Assembly: GCA_004020365.1 (NCBI GenBank) | Contig: SAQR01000001.1 | Coordinates: 403,942 to 467,941 of the forward strand | Direction of reading: 5' to 3' | DNA from: Mesorhizobium sp. | Lineage (GTDB): Bacteria; Pseudomonadota; Alphaproteobacteria; Rhizobiales; Rhizobiaceae | Length of the DNA: 64,000 nt | Shown: positions 1 through 7,098 of the stretch, in pieces | Layout of the letters: each line of letters begins with the position of its first letter | Numbering within the stretch: the stretch's first letter is position 1 | The notes under the pieces: model-generated | What the model was told of the DNA's origin: nothing | Database searches by the model: none | What the model saw: only the letters and a program-made list of their open reading frames with translations | Program-made: the position numbers and the translations under genes

Positions 1-356
1 GGAGGAAATGCACGCCTTGCTCGTCCGCGCGCGGCGAGGTTTCGCGCAACTCGACAGAGAGGTTCCCGGCCGCCGGCACAATGGTTGGCGCGTGCGTGAG
101 CAGTACGGCGCTCGTATCGGCCTCGACCGACCAAAACACCGGACCCTCGCCAGCATTCAACGACGGCGGGACGAAAAAACTGCAGGCCCCATTTCTTATG
201 GAGCTGATGCTTCAGGGAAGGATTGTCGGCGCTTGCGTAGTCCTGTTGGTAGTCGGGATTGCGCCTGAGCCATTCCCAGGCAAGGTCGGGAGAGTCGAGG
301 CTATCCAGATAGTCATAGGTCTCCGAAGACCGCCATTGGGAGGTGTCGGGCGTCAT
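1..356 (-). CDS. FseA-like ICE excision activator, N-terminal part, with an apparent +1 frameshift site (partial)
   Basis: The gene runs off the left edge. The first ~60 residues (MTPDTSQWRSSETYDYL..., then PDLAWEWLRRNPDYQ) match the Trans_reg_dom/DUF6499-type N-terminus of alphaproteobacterial ICE regulators. At a run of six T on the coding strand (plus-strand A6 at 174-179) the plausible protein continues only in the +1 frame, giving VPPSLNAGEGPVFWSVEAD and beyond. In the original frame the text turns arginine/cysteine-rich but stays open to the window edge. In ICEMlSymR7A, FseA is made from two overlapping reading frames by +1 programmed frameshifting, and this arrangement fits. FseA activates excision of the element. 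A plain one-base insertion is the alternative. Confidence 0.7.
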   Translation of the reverse strand, partial: MTPDTSQWRSSETYDYLDSLDSPDLAWEWLRRNPDYQQDYASADNPSLKHQLHKKWGLQFFRPAVVECWRGSGVLVGRGRYERRTAHARANHCAGGREPLCRVARNLAARGRARRAFP

Positions 357-463
357 CGTGCTCCTCGTTGCCGCAACGTGGGGGCGGCAGCATCCCGAAA
401 ACATGACAGGCTGGGAAGACATTAAGGACGCACCAGGCGATGCGCTGAGCGCAACGCCTCGGT

Positions 464-727
464 CTATTCGCGTCCATCGCGGAGCAGATGGCGGTAGCCA
501 TGCTGCGTCATCCATCGGGCGCGAGCCAGATGGCTGTCGTGGACACGGCGCGCTCGCTCCGGCTCGACGTCGGGATCGATGTCGAAAATCACCGCGACCG
601 CTTCACGCCAGTCTGCACCCTCGGTGGCAGCGTCGAGCACTCGCATGTAGAGCTTCATGTGCCCCCGATCGTAGTCGGTGAGCACCGGACTAGCTGGCGG
701 CTCGTCCAGGAACTCCGAGCGTTTCAT
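464..727 (-). CDS. QseM-like DUF2285 family protein (antiactivator type)
   Basis: An 87-residue protein whose conserved core (SEFLDEPP, LTDYDR.H..LY.R.LDAA.EGADW, then HDSHLARARWM) is typical of small stand-alone DUF2285 proteins on alphaproteobacterial ICEs. In the Mesorhizobium symbiosis island the equivalent protein, QseM, binds and blocks TraR and FseA, keeping the element quiescent. The gene lies directly upstream of the FseA-like gene on the same strand. This antiactivator-activator pairing supports the assignment, but the specific QseM role is inferred by family and context only. Confidence 0.65.
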   Translation of the reverse strand: MKRSEFLDEPPASPVLTDYDRGHMKLYMRVLDAATEGADWREAVAVIFDIDPDVEPERARRVHDSHLARARWMTQHGYRHLLRDGRE

Positions 728-857
728 TTTCCTCCCTCACACCGGGACCTTGTATCCCGGAACAGGGGGGGTGTTATCAACGCCGCCATCTCATGGGCCA
801 AAGACTGAAAAATGCTGCCGCATTCTAACAACGTCCCAGCGCTATCACAGGAAGTCT

Positions 858-1118
858 TCACGACTGTCTCTTGCTGCCCTGGTTCGCAGCATCCCGCATG
901 AACATCACCCCGTCTCCCTTTTCCGTCGCCAGGAAAACGATGCCGTTCGCTTCGAGCGCGCGCCGCACTTGGTCTCGCGTTGATTCATACACGCGCAACC
1001 CGCTCTCGGATTCGAGGCGTTTCAGTGCGGTCAAAGATACGGCGGCCTCTTCTGCAAGCGTTTCCTGGCTCCAGCCAAGCAACGCTCGCGCGGCCCGTGA
1101 TTGGCGGGCGGTGATCAT
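858..1118 (-). CDS. Xre-family HTH regulator, QseC-like
   Basis: An 86-residue helix-turn-helix protein. The start at 1118 was chosen because MITARQSRAARALLGWSQETLA is the usual N-terminus of this family. The longer upstream reading is hydrophobic and out of character. The HTH spans about residues 4-40 (SQETLAEEAAVSLTALKRLE), followed by a short beta-rich tail (GIVFLATEKGDGVMF). No clear Shine-Dalgarno precedes the ATG, which is compatible with the leaderless translation described for qseC. Together with the DUF2285 protein just downstream it probably forms the on/off switch for element transfer. Identity as QseC is inference from size and position. Confidence 0.6.
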   Translation of the reverse strand: MITARQSRAARALLGWSQETLAEEAAVSLTALKRLESESGLRVYESTRDQVRRALEANGIVFLATEKGDGVMFMRDAANQGSKRQS

Positions 1119-1270
1119 GCACTCGATCACCGCCACAAGGCGCGGCGCAGAAGCCAGAACTACGACTATAATAGTCGCTCTTAGACGGAATTCCACCCAT
1201 AATCGTCAGCTCAAGGCGTTCCAACGGGAGCTTCACGCCGACTGATTCGGTCGTTCTTGGACTAAGAAAG

Positions 1271-1297
1271 GCCCCGCCCGGATCAGCCGGGCGGGGC
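1271..1297 (-). terminator. Intrinsic terminator downstream of the DUF736 gene
   Basis: A perfect 11-bp GC stem (GCCCCGCCCGG / CCGGGCGGGGC) with a 5-base loop lies just after the DUF736 stop. On the minus strand it is followed by CTTTCTTAG, a weak T tract. The position and shape fit a Rho-independent terminator. Confidence 0.7.
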
Positions 1298-1311
1298 GCT
1301 TGCTCCGCGCC

Positions 1312-1638
1312 TCAGTCGCCGTTGCGGCGGGTCGGGCGGGACCAGATCAGGCTGTAGCCCTCGCCTTCCTCGTCGTCGAAGAGGTTGGCGTAGATCGGGG
1401 CGGTGAAGCTCGGATCGTCGAGCTTTAGGCCAAGGTAGGCGCGGCCCTCGTTGGACTGCTTGCTCCAGGCGGCCCCGATCTCGACCCGGCCGACGAAAAC
1501 GCGGTGGCTGGGGGCATTCTCGCCGCTGGCGCGGGCGTCGGGAGCGATGCGGACGTTCTTGGCCTGAAGGGAAAGGGTGACGATCTCGCCGCTGAACTCG
1601 TTGGTGCCGGACTTCTTGAAGGTGCCGATGGTGGCCAT
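1312..1638 (-). CDS. DUF736 domain-containing protein
   Basis: A 108-residue protein beginning MATIGTFKKSGTNEFSGEI and containing SLQAKNVRI and GAAWSKQSNEGRAYLGLKLDDPSF. These are the signature segments of DUF736, a small family of unknown function found on rhizobial and sphingomonad plasmids and ICEs. Full length for the family. A strong Shine-Dalgarno (AAGGAGAA) precedes the ATG. The same 11 bases around the Shine-Dalgarno have a perfect complement about 100 nt upstream in the leader, next to a conserved hairpin element, so translation may be structure-controlled. No enzymatic motif is visible. Confidence 0.85.
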   Translation of the reverse strand: MATIGTFKKSGTNEFSGEIVTLSLQAKNVRIAPDARASGENAPSHRVFVGRVEIGAAWSKQSNEGRAYLGLKLDDPSFTAPIYANLFDDEEGEGYSLIWSRPTRRNGD

Positions 1639-1750
1639 GGTAGTTCTCCTTGGTTTCTTGCTCGAGCCCGCACCATTGCGGTCTCGATGGCGATCGGCCG
1701 GCCGGAGGCGATCGGCGGCGCACCCCGCAGGGGCTCCGACAGCAAAGGAG

Positions 1751-1802
1751 AACTATCTTGTCTCGCGAGGAATCCCGGCGCAGCCGGGAGGGGAAGATAG
1801 TT
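1751..1802 (-). ncRNA. Conserved two-stem leader element, copy A (upstream of DUF736)
   Basis: On the minus strand it reads AACTATCTT, CCCCT, a six-pair GC hairpin with a three-base loop TGC, ATTCC, TCGCGAGAC, then AAGATAGTT. The outer stem is 9 bp and the inner stem 6 bp. It lies 113 nt upstream of the DUF736 start. A second element with the same plan and the same TCGCGAG motif but different stem sequences lies at 3922-3982. Compensated differences in both stems suggest selection on RNA (or cruciform) structure. The strand is assigned from gene direction only. Confidence 0.5.
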
Positions 1803-2213
1803 TGACGGCGCTGTTGCGCCTTAGGCGATCGAGGCGAAGCCGGCCTTCGGCCAGATCGAGCCATGAGAGAGACCGTATTGGAGCGGTCGTACAGGCAGAA
1901 CACGGCAAGGAGAACGCGGCTGGCGCTGGCACCATCCGGTTCGGGCCACAGGCTCAGCGCGCCCCGCTCTCTTCCCGGGATCAAGTACGAATGTCAGCTG
2001 TCTCGTCGCTCCGGCAGTGCAGGAACGTCCCAACCATTTGTCGCCCAGATGGCTATGCCGGGACCCCGGGGGGCTACTGGACTGGACTCCACAGGTGTCT
2101 CGCTCTCCGGCTCACATGCTCGCGCTGAGAACTCACCCCAATCCAGCAGCAACCCCATTGGCGATGGAAGGCGAAGCCACGGGCCTGATCTGGTCCCGAC
2201 CACACCCATGCGG
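1803..2213. other. Intergenic stretch, no gene recognised
   Basis: About 410 GC-rich bases lie between the DUF736 leader element and the membrane protein gene. Open frames here are short, arginine/proline-rich and look like composition artefacts. Small GC hairpins occur (for example GGCGCTGTTGCGCC at about 1806 and GGCCTTCGGCC near 1842). I see no convincing promoter or protein. Confidence 0.4.
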
Positions 2214-2657
2214 TCACGAGGCACTCGCAACGCCCCGTCCGGCTGGTCCGGGCGGGGCCATCATGGTCAGGCGCATGAACGCGGTGACGCCGACCGCTGC
2301 CGCTCCGCCGACAGCGAAAGCGAACTGCCAGGTGTCAGAGGGCATTGTGAGCTTCACGATGCCTAAGGTTGCGTGATAGCCAGCGACGACCGCGGGGGCG
2401 ACGAAGGCAAGGACCACAACGAGTTTTGTCCAGGCGGGTCGCGCGACGAGGAGCAGGAGTTGGAAGAGACCGAAGGTTATCGCAGCAGCCATGGCGCCGA
2501 CGATGACGACGCCAAGGATGCCGGCTCCGGTGTCATGTGCCCAGGTGCCAATGGCGATGCCGGCGAACAGCGGCAGCGCGAATACGGCGAGATTGAACAA
2601 CAGCCAGCACAGCGCGGCTATACCGGCAAGTGTGGCGAGAATGGCAATGATGATCAT
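2214..2657 (-). CDS. Conserved hypothetical membrane protein of the ICE backbone
   Basis: A 147-residue, strongly hydrophobic protein. Membrane segments are visible at about residues 2-25, 27-42, 46-72, 78-98 and 112-130, separated by very short loops with W, K and R. A GGAG motif lies 10 nt before the ATG. It resembles no enzyme I know. Its place between DUF736 and DUF2493 suggests a backbone gene of the element rather than cargo. Confidence 0.6.
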   Translation of the reverse strand: MIIIAILATLAGIAALCWLLFNLAVFALPLFAGIAIGTWAHDTGAGILGVVIVGAMAAAITFGLFQLLLLVARPAWTKLVVVLAFVAPAVVAGYHATLGIVKLTMPSDTWQFAFAVGGAAAVGVTAFMRLTMMAPPGPAGRGVASAS

Positions 2658-2867
2658 AGTGGTGATCTCCGTGCAGAGTTTGGACGGGTCGCGCCAACCA
2701 CCACCACCACGGCGCAGACATCAGTCTAGACCAATTCGCCCGATCAGGGGAGCCTTGATTGCTTAAGTAAGGTGGTGGTTGTTGTAGTCGCGGGGCATCG
2801 GGCCGCCGGTGACGCGGCCTGCGGAATTGCCGAGTCGAGTGCGGCACCCGCAATCGCAAGGTGGCGC

Positions 2868-3800
2868 TCATGCGCCACCCCGATCGCGGAAATCATACGC
2901 GTTGATGCCGAGCTTCCTCGCCTTGTCGGCGAAGTTATCCTGGATGCCGGTGCCAGGAAATACGATGACGCCGATCGGAAGGATGTCGAGGATCGCATCG
3001 TTTCGCTTGAACGGCGCTGCCCGGCCGTGCTTGTCCCAGTCCGGAGCGAATCCGACCTGAGGAACCTTGCGATTTTCGGCCCATTTTGCTGCAATCAGTT
3101 CCGCGCCCTTTGGCGACTTGCCGTGGATCAGCACCATGTCGGGGTGCTTGGCGTGGACCTTGTCGAGCGCGTCCCAGACGAGGTGGTAGTCGTTGAAATC
3201 GAGGCCGCCGGTCAGGGCGATCTTCGGACCGGCGGGCAGCATTACCTCGGTATCGGCCTTGCGCCGCGCGGCGAGGAAATCGCGGCTGTCGATCATTGCC
3301 GCGGTCAGATGCCGGCGGTTGACCATCGATCCGGTGCGCGGACGCCAGGCGGAGCCGGTGTGCTGCTCGTAATGTTCGGAAGCCTGATCCCGCATCAATT
3401 CGAAGGCGTCGCGCCGCTCGATCATGGTCTGGCCCTGGGCGGTGAGGTTTTCGAGTTCGACCGCTTTGATCTCGGTGCCGTCCTGTTCCCGCTGCAGGCG
3501 GCGCTGGGCCTGCTCGCTGTCATCCAATTGCCGCTCGAGCCGCAGCACGGCGCGGTGGAAGACATTGGTGACGGACCAGAGCAGGTCGTCGAGGTCAGGC
3601 TCGAGGCGTGTGTCGCCGAGGGTGGCGATGAGGGCATCGAAGATGTCCGCAACGGCTCCGGCGACATGGTCGCCGTCGGGAAGTGGTCGCGGATCCGGCT
3701 CGTCGGCGTAAGGGCGCCAGCCATAGAGCTGGAGTTCGGTGAGGACGTGATCGGTGGGCGACGCTGCGTGGTGCGGTTCGGACTCGTCGTGTGCGCTCAT
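2868..3800 (-). CDS. DUF2493 (SLOG-type Rossmann) domain protein
   Basis: 310 residues. The N-terminal half is acidic and helical (a likely coiled region around residues 75-125). The C-terminal ~115 residues contain KIALTGGLDFNDYH, MVLIHGKSPKGAELIAAKWA and a final IVFPGTGIQDNFADKARKLGI segment. This is the DUF2493 domain, a SLOG/Rossmann-fold nucleotide- or nucleic acid-binding module common on rhizobial mobile elements. The biochemical role is unknown. The leader contains copy B of the two-stem element, and GGGAG serves as Shine-Dalgarno. Confidence 0.8.
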   Translation of the reverse strand: MSAHDESEPHHAASPTDHVLTELQLYGWRPYADEPDPRPLPDGDHVAGAVADIFDALIATLGDTRLEPDLDDLLWSVTNVFHRAVLRLERQLDDSEQAQRRLQREQDGTEIKAVELENLTAQGQTMIERRDAFELMRDQASEHYEQHTGSAWRPRTGSMVNRRHLTAAMIDSRDFLAARRKADTEVMLPAGPKIALTGGLDFNDYHLVWDALDKVHAKHPDMVLIHGKSPKGAELIAAKWAENRKVPQVGFAPDWDKHGRAAPFKRNDAILDILPIGVIVFPGTGIQDNFADKARKLGINAYDFRDRGGA

Positions 3801-4116
3801 GGGATGCTCCCGTCGGTGGGACCGCGACCCTCGCGGCCTTCATGGCGACGAAAGCCCACGGGCGGGATGGCCTCGCACCCGGAGCGACGCGGAGGGCCGG
3901 AGCGGCAGCGGAGGATGCAGAGGCCGACTATTTTGCCTCGCGATGGAAAGGCGGCGCAGCCGCCGCCGGAAAATAGTCGGCCGGCGCCCTTGCCTGGCCG
4001 GACCGTTTGTGGGCCCGATCGCCCTCTCGAAGGCCGGGTCGTGGCTCTCTCCGGCGGTGGATCCTGTTCGCGTGACGCCGGCCTCATGACCGCACTGCGC
4101 CGCGCTCCATCCCGGC
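3801..4116. other. Leader region of the DUF2493 gene
   Basis: These 316 bases contain no credible protein. They hold the structured element described at 3922-3982, and between it and the gene a GC-rich leader with CCCGTGGG/CCCACCGACGGG self-complementarity close to the start codon. The part beyond the element, up to the stop of the Toprim gene, shows nothing further that I can name. Confidence 0.45.
3922..3982 (-). ncRNA. Conserved two-stem leader element, copy B (upstream of DUF2493)
   Basis: A perfect 13-bp outer stem (GGCCGACTATTTT / AAAATAGTCGGCC) encloses CCTCGCGA, TGGAAA, a 6-bp inner stem (GGCGGC / GCCGCC) capped by the triloop GCA, and GCCGG. The layout, the CTCGCGA motif and the triloop match copy A at 1751-1802, while both stems have changed by compensating substitutions. 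The element is 122 nt before the DUF2493 start, almost the same distance as copy A from DUF736. Confidence 0.5.
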
Positions 4117-5154
4117 TCAGGCCACACGTTCGAGGAAACGATAGCGATCCCGGCGAACCAGTTGGTCCGCGATCGATTTGCGAAGCGTGGCGAGGCCCAA
4201 GCAGCGGAGATCCTCGTTGAAGTCCTCCATTCTCGGCGAGAGGACGATCGCCTCGATCCCGGCATCGGTCGCCCGCTCGATCAAGTTGTCGCGGGCACCG
4301 TCACCGGCGGGATCGTTGTCGCGGATGATGTAGAGCCGGTTCAGCGTCGGCGGGAACAGGATGGCAGCGAGATGCGCCGCCGAGAGAGCTGCCGCCATGG
4401 CCATGTCGGGCAGGGCGCATCTGAGCGAAAGCGTCGTCTCGATGCCTTCGCCCGCTGCCATGACGTTGCCGGGCACTCCGAAGCGGACGGCGTTGCCCAA
4501 CAGATCGCCCATGGCCCGGCGCGGTGTGTCGACGGGTGCCTTGCCCAGACCGTCCGGCGCAAGCCAGGTGCGGTGCGCGCCGGTCAGCCGCCCATCGAGA
4601 CTAGTGACCGAACCGATCATCGCCGGCCAGGTTTCCGTCGGTCCATGATCGTCAGGGCGATAGTAGCAGCGCGGATGAAACCGGAGCGATCCGGTTCCGT
4701 GCAAAGTCGTGATGCCACGTTCACGGAGATACGTTTCCACGATGGTTCCGATGATCGGCTGCGACATGCCCACCAGCCGACGGGCTGCCTCCGAGGAGCC
4801 AGTTGGAGCCTCAACACGCTGCCGGACAGGAGATGCCGGACACGCTGCTTCATGCGAGAGGCCGAGAAAGGCCCGGGCTTCCTTGGCGACATCTCCGAAA
4901 GCTCTGAGGCCAAGCGCCTCGCGCACTACGTCCAGCAGATCGCCATGCTCGCCGGTAGCTGCGTCGGTCCAGCGTCCGGCCGAACCTCTTGGGGAGTCTA
5001 CAAGTCGGACGAACATGGAGCGACCAGGTGTGTTGCGCACATCGCCAACAGTCCAATAGTTCCCTTGGCGGCGGCCATTGGAGAGATAATGCCGGCAGAC
5101 CGCCTCGGCCCGGTCGGCGAGGCGGCGTGCCAGTTCATGCGGCGGTTCGCGCAT
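4117..5154 (-). CDS. Toprim domain protein, DUF7146/P4-primase-like
   Basis: 345 residues. The N-terminal part (PHELARRLADRAEAVCRHYL, GRRQGNYWTVGD, GRSMFVRL, GRWTDAATGEHGDLLDVV) is the zinc-free primase-helicase-like leader found in ICE and phage replication proteins. The C-terminal Toprim part shows GEGIETTLSL and YIIRDNDPAGDGAR with its acidic D-x-D. It likely acts in element replication or priming, or as a DNA-processing enzyme. The start at 5154 has an ideal AAGGAGG. The group II intron ends about 15 nt upstream, so the intron has left this ribosome-binding site intact. Confidence 0.8.
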   Translation of the reverse strand: MREPPHELARRLADRAEAVCRHYLSNGRRQGNYWTVGDVRNTPGRSMFVRLVDSPRGSAGRWTDAATGEHGDLLDVVREALGLRAFGDVAKEARAFLGLSHEAACPASPVRQRVEAPTGSSEAARRLVGMSQPIIGTIVETYLRERGITTLHGTGSLRFHPRCYYRPDDHGPTETWPAMIGSVTSLDGRLTGAHRTWLAPDGLGKAPVDTPRRAMGDLLGNAVRFGVPGNVMAAGEGIETTLSLRCALPDMAMAAALSAAHLAAILFPPTLNRLYIIRDNDPAGDGARDNLIERATDAGIEAIVLSPRMEDFNEDLRCLGLATLRKSIADQLVRRDRYRFLERVA

Positions 5155-5168
5155 GGTGACCTCCTTCA

Positions 5169-7047
5169 ATCGGGATAGGGGGGAACCTTGCGGTTCCGCC
5201 CCTCCCACACCACCCTGCGTACGGGTCCGTACAGGGCGGTTCGGCTGATTATGCGGCCTTGGGGAGCACAACGGAAGCGAGGCCAATGCTTGCGAGGAAA
5301 GCGTTCGGCAGGGCAATGGCGAGCGCGGGGCTGTTGCTGATGCGCCATGGGCCGTGTGCACTGCCGGCGGTTTGTGCCGCCAGATCGTGACCGACACCAC
5401 GGCGCCGCAACTCCGCAAAGCGGGTGCGCCCGCGCTTCCACTGTTTCCATACGATGGATCGCAGCCTTCGCCTGATCCACTGGTCGAGGCTGCGCAACAC
5501 CGATGGGGTTTCGCAAAAGCCGAAGTAACCGCGCCACCCTTTCAGATAGAGCGACAGCTCCTTGGCTATCTGCGCGAGACTCGCGCCCCGCGTCCGCATC
5601 GTCAGCACCCGCACGCGCTCCTTGAACCGGACCACAGCCTGCGGTGCGATCCGACGCCTTGGCGTCTTCTCGTTCGTGAAGCTGAAGCCGAGGAACTTGC
5701 GCCGGTGTGGCGGGGCGACCGCGCTCTTCTGCGTGTTGACCTTCAGCTTCAGACGCCTGTCGAGGAAGCGTTCGACACTTGCCATCACCCGTTCGCCCGC
5801 CCGCGCGCTGCGCACATAGATGTTGCAGTCGTCGGCATAGCGCACAAAGCGATGGTTGCGTCGCTCCAGTTCCTTGTCGAGTTCGTCCAGCATCAGGTTG
5901 GACAGCAGCGGCGAGAGCGGGCCGCCCTGCGGCGTTCCCTCGTCGATTGGACCGACCAGCCCGCCTTCGAGCACACCCGCGGTCAGAAAGCCGCGGATCA
6001 GACGGAGGATACGCGGATCGGACACCCGCTTGGCCACCAGCCCCATCAGGATGTCGTGGTTGACCCGGTCGAAGAACTTCTCCAGGTCGATATCCACCAC
6101 AATGCGATGACCCGACGCGATGAACGCTTGCGCCGCGGCAACCGCATGATGAGCCGAGCGTGCGGGCCGGAACCCGTAGCTCGACGCGCTGAACCCGCCG
6201 TCCCATGCAGCCTGCAACACCTGCATCACCGCCTGCTGGATGAAGCGGTCGAGCACCGTGGGGATGCCGAGCGGACGGGTGCCGCCGGACGCCTTCGGGA
6301 TGTCGACACGCCGCACCGGCTGCGGCTTGTAGGCGCCTTCAAGCAGTTGGGCGCGAAGTTCGGGCCAGTGGTCTTTCAGATGCAGCGCCAAGGCATCGAC
6401 ACTCATGCCGTCGATCCCCGGCGCTCCCTTGTTGCGCCGGACCTGCGCCAGCGCCTTCCTCAGATTGTCGCGATCGACAATCGCTTCCATGCACGGTCCG
6501 GCCCTTGCCGCCAGACTTTCGGAGGCGGCGTTCGCCGCACCGGCTTCGGTCCCTGCCCCAGGGCGGTCGCGGGCTTCACCCGTTCCCGTCTCGGGGAAGG
6601 CCAGCTCGAGCTGATTCTTCTGCCGCATGGCCAATGCGAGAACTCCGTCCTACTCGTCCTTCCAACCGTTCGGGCCTTCGTTCGGCAGACGCCTCCCTAC
6701 TATGCCCTCTGCTGACTTCTGCACCGCGATCAGCGCGCCTCACGACGGGCTCAGTCCGGATTTCCGGACACGGCGCAGATCTCCCGAGGTAAGATCGACC
6801 GCCTTCCCCGCACACCCGCCGAATTTACCACCCCGGCCCTTGATGACCATGGACTTCGCGGTCATTTGCCCGCTCGTCCGGCCGGGTAGGCCTCATATCC
6901 GGTTCTTGTCCATCGGGTCGCGGTTTTGCTCCACGCTTCCTTCAGACCCCGCCTCGCGACGACGCCCTTGCGCTTTGCTAACCCTTCGCCGCCATCAGGC
7001 TGGGTAAAGGACTTACACCTCCAAGCTGTCGATCATGCTCGGCACAC
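5169..7047 (-). mobile_element. Group II intron (class C type), complete
   Basis: The 5' end GTGTG at 7047 begins the typical RNA start (GTGTGCCGAGCATGATCGA...GGAGGTGTAAGTCC). The 3' end carries domain V/VI-like sequence (TGTACGGACCCGTACGCAGGG, then a GGCGGAACCGCAAGGTTCC hairpin) and ends near CCCGAT at about 5169. The span of about 1.88 kb and the single reverse transcriptase without an endonuclease domain fit class C. The insertion point is immediately after the T tract of the parB terminator, the known target preference of class C introns. The 3' boundary is uncertain by a few bases. Confidence 0.8.
5249..6634 (-). CDS. ltrA: Group II intron reverse transcriptase/maturase
   Basis: 461 residues with the full reverse transcriptase series: the RNKGAPGIDGMSVD motif, GGTRPLGIPTVLDR, SYGFRPARSAHHAV, DIDLEKFFDRVNHD, GTPQGGPLSPLLSN and the catalytic FVRYADDCNIY. 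The maturase (X) region follows (LKGWRGYFGFCETPSVLRSLDQWIRRRLR), and the protein ends in the class C tail GPWRISNSPALAIALPNAF. There is no HNH endonuclease domain. It splices its own RNA and drives reverse transcription into terminator-like hairpins. It looks intact, so the intron may be active. Confidence 0.92.
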   Translation of the reverse strand: MAMRQKNQLELAFPETGTGEARDRPGAGTEAGAANAASESLAARAGPCMEAIVDRDNLRKALAQVRRNKGAPGIDGMSVDALALHLKDHWPELRAQLLEGAYKPQPVRRVDIPKASGGTRPLGIPTVLDRFIQQAVMQVLQAAWDGGFSASSYGFRPARSAHHAVAAAQAFIASGHRIVVDIDLEKFFDRVNHDILMGLVAKRVSDPRILRLIRGFLTAGVLEGGLVGPIDEGTPQGGPLSPLLSNLMLDELDKELERRNHRFVRYADDCNIYVRSARAGERVMASVERFLDRRLKLKVNTQKSAVAPPHRRKFLGFSFTNEKTPRRRIAPQAVVRFKERVRVLTMRTRGASLAQIAKELSLYLKGWRGYFGFCETPSVLRSLDQWIRRRLRSIVWKQWKRGRTRFAELRRRGVGHDLAAQTAGSAHGPWRISNSPALAIALPNAFLASIGLASVVLPKAA

Positions 7048-7055
7048 AAAAGAAA

Positions 7056-7077
7056 GGCCCGCCGTTGCCGGCGGGCC
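7056..7077 (-). terminator. Intrinsic terminator of parB, intron target
   Basis: A 9-bp stem (GGCCCGCCG / CGGCGGGCC) with a 4-base loop is followed on the minus strand by TTTCTTTT, whose last T abuts the intron's first base at 7047. It lies 22 nt after the parB stop. Confidence 0.85.
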
Positions 7078-7098
7078 AGTTGTGAGGGTCATGGGAGG

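Noticed and set aside
1283-1984. Long minus-strand frame covering the DUF736 leader
   Set aside because: Arginine/proline/serine-rich throughout and overlapping DUF736 in another frame. It lacks any family signature and only reflects high GC.
2772-4220. 482-residue plus-strand frame opposite the DUF2493 gene
   Set aside because: It mirrors the DUF2493 gene, which has clear domain motifs. The plus frame is a complementary-strand shadow.
5354-6715. 453-residue plus-strand frame opposite the intron maturase
   Set aside because: Shadow of the reverse transcriptase. The maturase motifs are all on the minus strand.
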